Source: Branchiostoma floridae
Lineage: Eukaryota > Chordata > Leptocardii > Amphioxiformes > Branchiostomatidae
DNA: 64,000 nt
Assembly (NCBI RefSeq): GCF_000003815.2
Contig: NC_049981.1
Coordinates: 16,726,885 to 16,790,884, forward strand
Direction: 5' to 3'
The notes under the pieces are model-generated. The model searched no databases and was not told the DNA's origin. It was given only the letters and a program-made list of their open reading frames with translations. The position numbers and the translations under genes were made by a program. Position 1 is the stretch's first letter; every line of letters starts with the position of its first letter. Of this stretch, positions 11,381 to 23,200 are shown piece by piece.

Positions 11381-13227
11381 TGAAATTGCAACATTTACAG
11401 GTGTTTATGTATCATTTTAATCTGTGGTATTCATGTATATTTTTGCTTTGGCTTTTTTCTTTATATTCTGCATGTGAAAATATAGAATAATATTCTTTTT
11501 TAAAATGTTCTATGAATAAGGAATGGATTTCATGCAAAAGAATAAAAAGACTATCTTTTGGTTGCATGTGTGTGCAACCGTACCTGTGGTTGGACTAAAA
11601 AGCTATGGATGGAATGCTATGTCATCTGGTAAGTTTCTAGATCTTCACCTCGCAATTTTTAACTTAAGGGTCATTGGGCCCCTTGATGGCTTCCCTTGGT
11701 ACTGCAGTAGCATGTCAGGTTACTGCACCTCAAGTTCTGCACATGCTATAGTCAAAATTTTCACCGGGCTTAATGACTGTAAGGATTGTTGCATGTTCCT
11801 ACCAACCAGTTGAATGGAACAAGAAGAAATCATTAGAAACGTGACAACACTTATGGAAATGTCAGCCACAAATCTAAAACTGTGGAGCCTTACAATAAAG
11901 CCTTTAGTTGTGAAGTTTCTCATCAGATCTGCATGAGATTCAATACAATATGGGTCAGCTTATTACTTATTTATGAAACTCATATGGATCTATCCCGAGA
12001 TAACCTCAATTTCTCACTTATATCAAAAGCAGTTGTGCACAAAGCCTAATCAATCATACTCTTAACGAGCTGCCAATGCATTGTTTACCATACACGAAGG
12101 TGCGTGTATGCCGGTAGTATAATTACCCTGTAAAATGGTGTACCAATAGATAACAAAGATGGAATTATCAAGAAGGCCTTAAAAATAATGGGTTCTGAGA
12201 AACGAGCTTTATGACCCAAGGCTAAGGACACACGATAGGAAAGTTGTAAACCAACATGCTTCTGCTGAAAATTATAGATATGTAGTTGCAATATTTGACG
12301 AGTCTTGGTTACAGTTTTGTGGGAATTGCATTTACTACAAAATATAGAAAAAAGTCTAATATAGTAGTACCTTTCCAAATAAATCAAGATAAATTGCATT
12401 TGCCAAATGAATCTTGTAGGGAATAATTCAATGTATTTGTAAACCATTTAAACTCACATTTGTATGTTTGTGGCGAAGGAAGCATCCAATGTGGGTCACT
12501 AACGTGAAGTTTGGGAGACTAACAGTACTTTTGCAGTGAAGGAGGCACTAACAGTTTGTGATTAAAACAATACAGTTAGTTTAACTGAATAATAAAGTGC
12601 CAGCATAAAAACACCACAAATATTTCATGATTTTCAGTATATTGTTCTCAAAGTCAATGTAATCACAAAGAAAAGAAACTCATCACAATGTCAGAATCCA
12701 CTTTGCAACTTTACTGCTCCATATACTGTGTATACAGTGCATCCAGTCAAAAATAATGGCTTTACACGAGCATGAATATCAAGTTGGTATCTCTGTATTG
12801 GCATTTTGGCAGACCCAGTCGCACACACCTCGTACACATCTTTAGGTACACATACTGGGTCGTACTCTGCCTATGCCTGTGTCGTACGAGATGCGTATTG
12901 CGCGTATGAAAAAAAGGCCAATACAGACCTCACATACACTCTCGCATCACTGCACCTTAAGGTATTCAATAATGCAGCATTGTTCTACAATCTATCTCCT
13001 ACAGCTAATAATGATATATCTACACCACTAGCAGCAAAAACTCGGAAAGATGTGTTCTAGCATGGCTTTGCTAGGTTAATTTTTTTGAAACACCTTTAAT
13101 TTTGCTAGAACAATGTACGACCATTTTACAGCTTAAGATATATCTGCATTGTATGTTGTAGACATGGATTACTCTCCAAGCAGAGGTTAGGCTTTGGCTG
13201 GTTTAAGCGTTTTTAATGGGCTTTCTA

Positions 13228-13287
13228 TTTTGTCAGGATTTCTTTTTGCCAGTTTGGCTGTCAAACAAAAAGAAAATCTGACAAAAT
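13228..13287. repeat. Hairpin-forming inverted repeat
   Basis: Arms of about 24 bp (TTTTGTCAGGATTTCTTTTTG and its near-complement ending TCTGACAAAATA) flank a loop of roughly 15 bases. Stem pairing is good apart from one or two bulges. No function is apparent. Confidence 0.6.
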
Positions 13288-14559
13288 AAATGCAGCATAA
13301 AAACATCTAAAAAAACTCCAAACCAAGCCCTTAACATTTTCTTAGAGAATAATCCATGGATAATCTGTACAGACAGTGTCACACTATCAAACAACATGGG
13401 GCTGAATTTGTGATCTTCAGTCATTAAATCTAAAATTCACCATGGAGTCAAGTTTCATTTCTCTTTGCCTGAAAGTCTCCTATCACTGAGAATGGGACAC
13501 AGAAACACAAGAATACAGAAATACAAGAATAATAATAGTTTTGTAACATAGAATTGTGGAAGACTTTTGATGACTGTGATATGTTTAGCAAAGAGTCACC
13601 ACTAGTACCCACTAGCACAATTTATCCTTTTGACATGTTTTAAACTAGAGTGGGAGATAGAGACATTGGCTTTATAATTGCAGGAAACGAAAGATATTAT
13701 GACCTACTTGTGTGAGGGGCAGTGTGATTTTGTTATTTTTGCTATCAAAACCTAACCTGTGTGTCAACCAATTTAGCTTACCAGGGTTCCGATGTGATAT
13801 CCTCTCCTCACCCTGCGCGCCCCAGTTAGCTTACTAGGATGACTAATCGAAACCATGAGATAACGTTATGTTTAAACGAATTTGCAAAGTTTTATACTGC
13901 TGAGAAAATATTTCCCAGACTTTACCATTTTCCAAAAGCAGGTATTTCATCAGCTAATGCTTCATATTCTGGCAATAAGCATTACACTTTTTCGCAATGG
14001 TTCATCAAGATAGAGACAACTTAGAGAATTTTTACTATTATTTGAATTGCTCCCAAATATTGAGGACATTTAACAGATTTTGCTTACTTTTTATTACAAA
14101 TGTTTAAGAACACAACGGAGTAGTCTGATGCCTACAAAACTTGAAACAAGGCTACTGCAATAAGTATCCAACATTGTCAGGATTAAGTACTAAATGTTAG
14201 TATGGTATATACACTCTAAATTCACACTGGCAACTTAAATAACAGAACACTGCGTATAGAACTCTTAAATCATCTGCTTAAAGCATCTCTTGTATAGATA
14301 TTTTTCAAGCTTTAAGCTTCCCTTTAAGCACATTTGGAGCAACACAAAGCTTTTTACAAAGAACTTAAATATCCCAGACAACATATGACTTTTTTCAAAG
14401 TCTGAACTTTTGTTCATCCATTTAAAATTCCAACCGAAATCCACCCATTTCTACAACTCAAATAGTACTTTATTGTTTGTATTCTTTCCATAAAAAGGAA
14501 ATTTTAGTATGATTTCCTACAGACCCATGTTGACTCATTCTCCATATGAATGAAGCAGG

Positions 14560-14740
14560 CATATTTGCTGACTGCCATGTTGGTGTTCTTTATTTGCATT
14601 CAATAAGTCTTCCTCATAAGCTGTAGATATGGCTATTTCAGAGGGTCTGATGATCTTAAATGTATGCAAAAGCACTTGAGCTATGGTTCATTAATATGCA
14701 AATGACAGACCAACATGGCGGCGACAGCGATAGCATTACG
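14560..14740. repeat. Old inverted repeat, possible MITE relic
   Basis: Imperfect arms of about 35 bp share GCCATGTTGGT and ATTTGCAT words in opposite orientation (left about 14562-14605, right about 14688-14728). Target duplications are no longer recognisable. Confidence 0.45.
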
Positions 14741-14946
14741 TTAAAATGCTCAAATGACAGTTTTTCTGCCCAGCTCCCAAAAGTGATATCTAGTTGTTTT
14801 CTGGCTCCAGGGTCTCGACAGATGTGCATCCCTATAGTGACAAAGAAAACAAAAAAAGAAATCAGTCATCATGTTCATAAAATGAAACTATGTCTTACTC
14901 TGAGGTACTGTGGCAACACAGAGAGAAATTTTACACAAGGTACAAG

Positions 14947-14962
14947 TGTGTGTGTGTGTGTG
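14947..14962. repeat. TG dinucleotide microsatellite
   Basis: A short run of TG repeats in the intergenic region downstream of CDO1. Confidence 0.9.
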
Positions 14963-15191
14963 AATGAATGTTTGTTATGTTGTAACATTTTTGCAGAGTG
15001 GCATTAACTATTTGTAACATATAGCACAGCACTCAGCACAAACACTGCAAGAAAAGCATGAGAAAAATATCAATAAGATAAAGGCAAAGCACCATGCTGC
15101 TCAGATGTTAAACCAAACAAAAGCAAGAGCAACAAGAACAATGCTGCAAGCAAGGGCTGTTAGAGAATGCTGCTACTACAGCAACTGTCAA

Positions 15192-18100
15192 TCAACCCAC
15201 CGTCCTAGCTACATCAGGTTGCTCTGTTGGTCCTTGATCAGGCTGGGTAGAGAGGTTAGGAAATAACGGCAAGTGAGAAACCAAAATAAAACTTTTACTA
15301 CAGTCTTGCAATGCTGATACTTAAATGCCATACTTAAAATGCCAGCTAAATTTTCATTCTCCTTTCCATGTTAAGAACAAAATGCTTGTGAGTAAAAATG
15401 GAATAAAAAAAGTTTCTGATCATTTTTCAATCCTTTATCAAAATAAGCTGCAGTGGTCTCTTTGTACATAACGAAGTAATAGCTAAATACTAACAATTCA
15501 CACAATTCTAACCCTGTCCCAGATATCATAGAAAGACTGTTTCAAAACACACAAAACGTTTAAGATTTCTCAATAAAATCATTTGGTATTGATATAGGTA
15601 CAAAAAACTTGAGTGTATTATTCCTCTTGTTCTAAGTCAGGACCCACAGTGAGCATATGGTTAAACATATCATATATAATACGTATGCAAACATCTCATA
15701 AATCATCGCTTCAAGTTAGTTGACTTGAATAACAATGTATCAAGTATAAAGTAAGTAAGTAGGTACTCACGAAGGGCGTCCGCTGGCCAAACTTGCTGTA
15801 GAAGGTGACGCGGACTTTCTTCCTGTGTCCGGTGCGCTGGTCGAAACACTCCACCATGTCAAAGGGTGGGGAGTAGAGGTGGAGGCTGACAGCAGTGTTG
15901 GTGTGACTGGTGTTCTCAACACGGTGCAGGCCCATGGAGTCTGGTAAACAGAGAGAAAATAGTCTTATTGTAATGGGGAAGATTTTTACTTACTCAACCT
16001 ACATAGTGTTAACCTACAGGACTGAGGCACCTGGTATAGCCTGCCATCAAGACATCACATTTCTTGTGAGATAGGGAAGAACAGACTAGAAACTGGATAG
16101 TGAGTGATTGAGTGGCTGGGTGGGTAGGTGGGTGAGTGAGAATTCCTACATCATGCCATGTACAACAAGTATCTAATCTATACTTAGTACACAGTATGTC
16201 ATATGTAAGTCTCAGTCTTCCAGAAGTAAAAACTGTTACTGTGAGGACAAGGAAATAATCCCCATGAAGTCCCTTACCATTGATGTATGCCACGCTGTCC
16301 TTTCCGTACGAGTGCGTCTCTGTTTTCTGGAGCTCCCGTTCATCCTCGGAGTCGGACGGCCACGAGTACATGGTCTCGTCCAGCTGGCCGTCCAGTACCT
16401 TCATGAAGCAGTGTGAGTCTGAGTGGCTGTGGATCCCACTGGAACACAAACACAGTGGTCAGCAGTAAACAAACACAAAAGATCTTTTTCCTTTTATACT
16501 GCAATACTGCATATTTTTTGAATACGTCAATCCTCAGTGTGAGTTCTGCTGCAATAATACAGTAAGCCTTTGTAAAAACCTAACAAAGATGACATGGTTG
16601 TACCAACCTTCCCTGGCCTTCTCCCCAGCACAGGACGATGAGGTTGAACTTGCCATTGCCCTGGTCCACCAGGTTACGGGTGTATCTGGGAAAACAAGAA
16701 AATTATGATCATCTTTCTGATTGAAAGGGATATTCATCACTGGGACAACAACGTATTATCAGGTATCATTCATCCTAGTTTTAACATAGTTTTAATGTAT
16801 GCTTTAAGACCATGTGTTTCTCACGTGGTATCACCAATTGTTTATGGCTCAGTGGGGGTTCCTTTATGTAAGACATTACAAAGCACAAAATATTATGAAA
16901 TCTACAAGTACAAAAGTTGATAACAACCTTGTACCATCCTCATTTAAGATTGTTAAACCAGTGACCACCTCAAAAAAAGAATCACCTGGCCGTTGATACA
17001 CAGTCAAATCCGTAGTGACCACCTCTATATAAAGACCACCTGCTCATTGATAATGATATACAACTACTAGTAAACCTGTACTAGTGACCACCTCTGCATA
17101 ATGAATGAATGAATGTGAGAAGACCTTTATAATTTATTGTACATTTTTGCCCATCTGAGCTAAGACAGGTCACATGTTAACAAAGTCAATCAAAATTTAC
17201 ATGAATACATCTGGGTATATACATCTTAATGTCTCACTTGAATTACTAGACTTAAGTCAAGTTAGATGTTAAGATGTATCTACATGTATCTAAATCTACA
17301 CAATTTCTTTCGATATAAGGGATACGTGGCCAATGTGACCACTCTTTCATGACACTGATCCTTAAATTCTGAACTATACTAATTGATAATGACTAGCCAT
17401 GGCGCATATCAATGGTAATGCAGTTGTCACCATTGTTAGATAAAGGTTGTGTGAACATTCCATGTAAACTAAGTTAGCATTTCACAATTGTATCTGCCCC
17501 CTGGGCAGTACTGGAGCCTGTATTTATTGTGGACTGAGTGTCCTGTTTTGAACATTTAAAGTTCCGGCTTGCTGTTTCAGAAGTGCCGCAATAAATGGCT
17601 TTCAACGAGACATCTGTATTTGAACAGGACTTGTCCGAGTGCTTGCACAATTCATGTAGGTGCTGACTGAGCCAAGTCAAAGGGTCACGTAACAAACGTA
17701 CATACTCATCACCCTGACCAATGGGATAATAGGATTCAACACAAGCTGACCAATCAAGAGAGAGGATCCCAGACACACCCACCATTAACTGGGCAGAGTA
17801 CAGCAGCATTTCTTGTCACTTTAGATCTCTGTGTTTGGTTTAACCAAGGAGGCTAAAATATGTCCTTGGTTTAACTAAAGAAATGCTGATGTGGCAGTTT
17901 TTTTTTGCTTTGAAGATAAAAACTAAAATGACCATACACATACACAACGAGTAAACAGTATTCTTCTGTGGCCGTCAAATTACCTGTTTGGAATAGAAAC
18001 AAATTTTGAAAACCTTTATAAATGAGTCCAAAAAAATTCCAATAACTTCTGCAGCAAATTTTCTTGTACTTTGAACATAAGACAGCTATAATACAACTAT

Positions 18101-19567
18101 AGATTATAGATTTTGATCATCTGGAACTTATAAAATAATGGATTATTTTGTATGAAATACTCCGTGTAAGCCTCCGTCTACCTTATATTTTCAATTAAGA
18201 CTCTTTAATCAGTTTTTGCCAAGCAAGTGACAAAAAAAGGTCATGTAGTTGAGAGAATGGAGTAATTACTAGTAACTACAGGGTCTTTACATAACCTCTT
18301 AAATAGGTCCTGAACTAAATACCTTTGTTTTCAAGACAAAAGGCGACACGTCTTGTGTCTGTCATAAGACCACCCCAGGGGTCCTCACGCTTTTGTGGAC
18401 GACCTAAATCACGAGTTTTATTTTCTCACTCATGTGTGGAAATAAGTAAAGACAGCAGTCTCCAGCTTTGAATTTCTTCCGTCCCAATCATAATGTGTAT
18501 GGTATCCAATGTTGTTTATTTCTGATATAAAATTTGTCATTTTGAGCTAAAGAAAATCTATTTTACACTGATTTAAGTTCACATTCTTACATTTACATTT
18601 TCAGCCTCAATTTAGGCCCGTACAAATTTCCATCCCAGGACGGAGGGACAGGTCCTGGAGACAGGCATACACTGAAACCATAGATTGTAGACTGGCTAGT
18701 GTCCAACCAGGAAATATATCAAGTACGAATTCATCATCCTCAGGTAACAAAGCCAAAAGATGCTTTTCTTGCCGAAGACTACTAAATTTCAGAAAGACAA
18801 TGATCAAGGCAGTTTTGTTGTCTTTTTTTGTGGTGGATTCTTCAACTGTATCTGAGGGCATCCTATAAGTATATTATTATATTTCTTGTCAGAACATAAA
18901 CTTTGCCAAGTATGAATAAAATTTTGGACTAATATTACCATCATATCATTATGACGTGCAAACTGTTACATAGAAAAAGTAACTAATAGAAAGGCACACA
19001 ATCTTAAGTCTCAGGGATACAAAAAAATTACTTCCTGTCTGATACAGCCATCCAATAGTAACACTACTGTCACTAGCACAGACTTCTGGCGTTCATGTCT
19101 CAACAGTGAAGATTAAAATAACAAATGTTTTTGGAACATTTCCAGAAAATCTAGAGAAACAGTAAGCAAACCTAAGTTGGCTTATACACTTCCACACTCG
19201 TACTTTTATTCTGAGTCCTCTAAATGGTCTAAATTCTAGAAAAGCCTAGTTAGAAAACCGCTTCATGTATATTAAATTCCTTGCTTGGTAGATTGTAAAA
19301 TTTTACCCTAAAATAGGAAGAGAGATGTTGATTTTACCTGTGATGGTCGAACTTGGCGTACTTGTACCACTCTCTCGGATTGCTCTTGTACTTGGACATG
19401 TACTCGTTCACCTCCTCCACGCTAATCTCGTTGTCCTGGAAGATAATCTTCAACCCCTGCACCAGATCATCCAAGGTTTCAGGTTCAGGGAGGGGGTTCT
19501 GATCGCGTTTCTTCTTCAACATCTCGTCGATGGCGTTCCCGCGCTTTTCCACGTCCATTTCTGCCAT
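15192..19567 (-). CDS. CDO1: Cysteine dioxygenase type 1
   Basis: Coding exons are 19338-19567, 16608-16685, 16278-16438, 15771-15940 and a likely terminal exon 15192-15242. They join in frame to about 229 residues (human 200; the extra length is mainly at the N terminus). CDO1 is a cytosolic cupin that oxidises L-cysteine to cysteine sulphinate with non-haem Fe(II). The iron-binding histidines are visible in [10 protein letters not shown] and GLHRVEN. The cysteine of SHC and the tyrosine of [10 protein letters not shown] can form the Cys-Tyr cofactor. The substrate arginine is in [14 protein letters not shown]. The first AUG (19567) is followed three codons later by a second possible start. 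The last exon is weakly supported: exon 4 ends at a good GTGAGT donor after RTPF, and the best phase-0 continuation encodes [16 protein letters not shown] and stop. Human CDO1 also has a short unconserved tail there. The first intron is about 2.65 kb. Confidence 0.93.
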
Positions 19568-20201
19568 TATTCACAGCTGAAAATGATTCGAAACAGTTCT
19601 GTGATTGTTCTGGGGATGATCTAAGGGGTGGGATCACGAGAAAACCGCTCCCACTACTCGTGACGATCCTTTCTAAGCGCGCTGCAGAATTTATGGTGAT
19701 GATGTTGTCCCCGGCCGACCGGTGCTTTCCGTGCTACGTCAGTGTTTAGGGTCAAAGTTCAACTATTTTGTGTCGTCAGTTGCAAAATCAATGATTTCGT
19801 TCGGATATTTATTGTTTATAACCAAGACATATATTTACATGGTTTTATGCTCATTTAGATTTGCAAGAAATATTATTCTAGAAAAAAAATTACTTGAAAA
19901 AATACTTTGGTCTAGTCCATTTTAGACTATAGGGGTATAGATTAATATATAACAAGTAATATTGTATACATAGATATCATTTTCTCAACGAAACAAAATC
20001 AGATCACGAAAATTAATTGTAAAAAATAATATATGTATTATCTTTTTCTACATTTTGCACTATTTTAGAAATAGATTTTCGTCGCCCCTATTTTTGTATT
20101 AGTTACGGCCTAGCTTGATGACGTCGCAACTTCGGAACAGAAAGGGGAGGGCGGAACTCCAAATTTCGACATATTTTTGGTTATTTTAGGTAGAATTCAA
20201 C
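19568..20201. promoter_or_regulatory. Divergent promoter region between CDO1 and AP3S
   Basis: The start codons of CDO1 (minus) and AP3S (plus) are 634 bp apart and point away from each other, so both promoters and 5' leaders must lie here unless there are distant non-coding exons. CRE-like sites are visible at 19735-19741 (TACGTCA) and 20119-20126 (TGACGTCG), one near each gene. No TATA box is convincing. In human, ATG12 sits between CDO1 and AP3S1; there is no room for it here and no ATG12-like frame is seen. Confidence 0.55.
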
Positions 20202-23200
20202 ATGATCAAAGCAATAGTAGTCTTCAACAACCACGGAAAGCCTAGACTGATCAAGTTTTTCCAGCATTATGTGAGTATATTCCTGTATATTTTGCCGTAA
20301 CTTGCGTTCAACTGTAGACTCAACAGTCCGAAGTCTGCAGCCAGCCCATAAGAATTATTTTAGAACTTTGTCCCGTTTTTTGCTTGCTGTAAGTATTTTC
20401 TTCAAAATCAAATAAAGACAAAATTATTCTATTGATTTATTAGTGTAATTATCTACAGGGCCTACAAGTGAACGTAATTCAGAACGTTCATGTTCATGTT
20501 GACAAAATATTTTTGTTGACAGAAACGTCACACATAAATCACATGATTGTCTTCGTTCTGTAAACCAAAGTCTTACATATTATTATCAGCACTGAAGGGA
20601 AAACCAAAACAACTTTTAGAAAAATAATTTGCAGAATATATAGCTTCAAAATGATCTGAAAATTCAACATCATTACTTGAGTCATACAATATTTTTTATG
20701 TATAGGAAAACTGTTTTAGGTTCAGAAAGTTTTTATGAATTAGCCTGAGTAGTACTAAGGAGGTTCCCCTTGGTAGTACCATCCTCCATAGTGACCGCTG
20801 GCTCACTACTTCCGCTTGCTAACCATGGAGGTTAGCAAGCAAAAGTAGTGAGCCAGCGGTCACTATGGAGGAAGATACTCAGGCTATTTACGAATACCAG
20901 TCAGAAAAGAAAAAAAATCTTGTTGCAGTTTTTTGCACAGGTTGTGTATGCAAGTAATATGAAATACTGACAGAAATGGCAGTATCATAGTCTGGGTGCC
21001 ATTTTAGTCTATCATATCAAGTCTCCCGTAAACCTAAATAATCAAGGCTCTCGTAAACTTAAGTGTGACTTATGTAAGCAAATTTTATTGAATTAAGCAA
21101 AGAAAATTTACCTGACATGCAACAGCAGATTGGTACACGAAAAGTTCCACCTGGTTTGTTTGTTTGTTTGTTTGTTTGCTTATTAAGCCCATCTCCTCTC
21201 CCCAGAATGAGGACATGCAGCAGCAGATCGTACGCGAGACATTCCACCTGGTTTGTTTGTTTGTTTGTTTGTTTATTAAAGTTAAAACCCATCTCCTCTC
21301 CCCAGAATGAGGACATGCAGCAGCAGATCGTACGCGAGACGTTCCACCTGGTTTGTTTGTTTGTTTGTTTATTAAACCCATCTCCTCTCCCCAGAATGAG
21401 GACATGCAGCAGCAGATCGTACGCGAGACGTTCCACCTGGTTTGTTTGTTTGTTTGTTTATTAAGCCCATCTCCTCTCCCCAGAATGAGGACATGCAGCA
21501 GCAGATCGTACGCGAGACGTTCCACCTGGTCTCCAAGCGTGACGAGAACGTGTGTAACTTCCTGGAGGGCGGCAGGTGGGCCTCGGGCAAGAACTCAGAC
21601 TCAGAGAAGTACCCATGCCTCGTACACACTCCCACCAATCACAGACCACCAACGGCTCATGCTTAAATCCATTGATTAAATCAATCAATCATAGTAAAAC
21701 TGATTTGGCAACATATACATGAGGGATCAAGCACGTCACCGGAACGTACTGCGCCTGCGCGAAATGTATAGACATGCTAAACCCCCGGTTTACTAAAGGG
21801 CTGCATTTAAGAAAGTACGTGCGTATATAAGGGTAAAACTCCGTGTACGTTTTACATGAAACCATGTCTCTAGCATATACTGTGCAACAAGCGGGATTTT
21901 AATGCAACGTTGACCAAACCAAGCCCCAAACTACCAGGGTTTGCGCAGGCGCAGTACGTTCCGGTGACGTGCTGAGGGATCACAGTGGCGGTTAATATTT
22001 GAATACATTGATCAAATCAGTCAATCACATGTAAATGTTTGTTACATCGGTTTGTTATAAATGGTTGTACCAGCTTTATAGATGCAGTTAAAAATACAGA
22101 CAGGCAAAGATGTTGGATAGTAATCTTTCTAATTTGAATGTTATTTAATAAACTAGTTTTCTAACGTTCTAATGTGTACAAGACACTGTGTACAAGACAC
22201 TGTGTACAAGATACAAAATTACCCGTTTGCAAGTTAAGTCCAAAAAGCCTTAATTGATCATGTCAAAGACTCAAACAATGTTACCAAAGTTCAAGCTCCA
22301 ATATGACTCAGAACAATGCAGCTGGACTCAGCCAAAAAGCTTTTGGTGATCTGTGACCAGTGCAAGAGCTTCACATCAATCACGATCAGATCAGATTCAG
22401 TTTGATAATGATAGCCTTTTGCACAATTTACACAATCATGCACAAGTTTCCATGACATCGTCACAAGTTTTTTTGACTCACGCACAAATCATTTTGCATG
22501 TAAAAGAACAGATTTCAGCTCTACCATTTCAATTCTGCCAATATAGTGCAAAATAGTGTTTGAAGCTCTTGTTGGTTGGGAAACTTTTTTTGAAAATATT
22601 TTACAATAAGTAGACATGGCATGGTCATTTTCCCATCTAATATCTTTTTACCAACACTCATCAGAGGACGGAGCTAGACATTGGAAATGTCATATTTTAT
22701 AAGAAAACTGTAACAATCTGTACATGTAAGTGAATGAGTGAATGAAGTTGTAAATTATTTCTGATTTTTGCGCCAAATTTGTACATCACTGTTGAGTAAT
22801 CCATAGATGATTTATTGCTTTGCCTTGAATATGCATGAGTATGCAAATGTGTGGCTTATGTGCCTTTCATGGGAATAGCATTCTAGATATTTTTTATTGA
22901 TTCCAAAGACCAAGGAGGCCCTCTTTCAACCTCCTTGCAAAGACAAATTAATCTGAAAGGCTTCATATGATATGCAAAATCACATTTCCATATAAATGCA
23001 AGTATAAAACAAGCAGGCTTACCATTAAGCATCCATACCAGCTATACATTTCAATTCTGAATTTATTATTGTAGTTCATGTACATGCAACCTACAGCACA
23101 ATTTTCTCTTTTTCCAGTTTGATTGGTGGTTCAGACTATAAGATTATCTACAGACACTACGCCACGCTGTACTTTGTGTTCTGTGTGGATTCCTCAGAGA

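Larger units (their letters stand above)
9573..15191. other. Intergenic region between TMED and CDO1
   Basis: It holds the TMED promoter and 5' UTR next to 9573 and the CDO1 3' UTR next to 15191. In between are one MITE (10970-11380), a SINE-like fragment, a 5S-like segment near 9691-9740, a hairpin and an old inverted repeat. Short open frames (for example 11523-11813 and 12806-13060) show no family resemblance. Confidence 0.5.

Noticed and set aside
11523-11813. Plus-strand 96-codon frame
   Set aside because: No recognisable domain, AT-rich context, no supporting exons.
12806-13060. Plus-strand 84-codon frame
   Set aside because: Its translation reflects GTACAC/GTACGA-rich sequence; no family match.
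17474-17809. Minus-strand 111-codon frame in CDO1 intron 1
   Set aside because: No family resemblance, no repeated pattern, no clear splice partners; nested gene not supportable.
18607-18861. Minus-strand 84-codon frame in CDO1 intron 1
   Set aside because: Unrecognised and isolated; likely chance.
21117-21666. Long overlapping open frames on both strands rich in VCLFVCLL or NKQTNKQT
   Set aside because: They are translations of the TTTG microsatellite and exon 2 copies; only the frame of 21484-21575 is AP3S.
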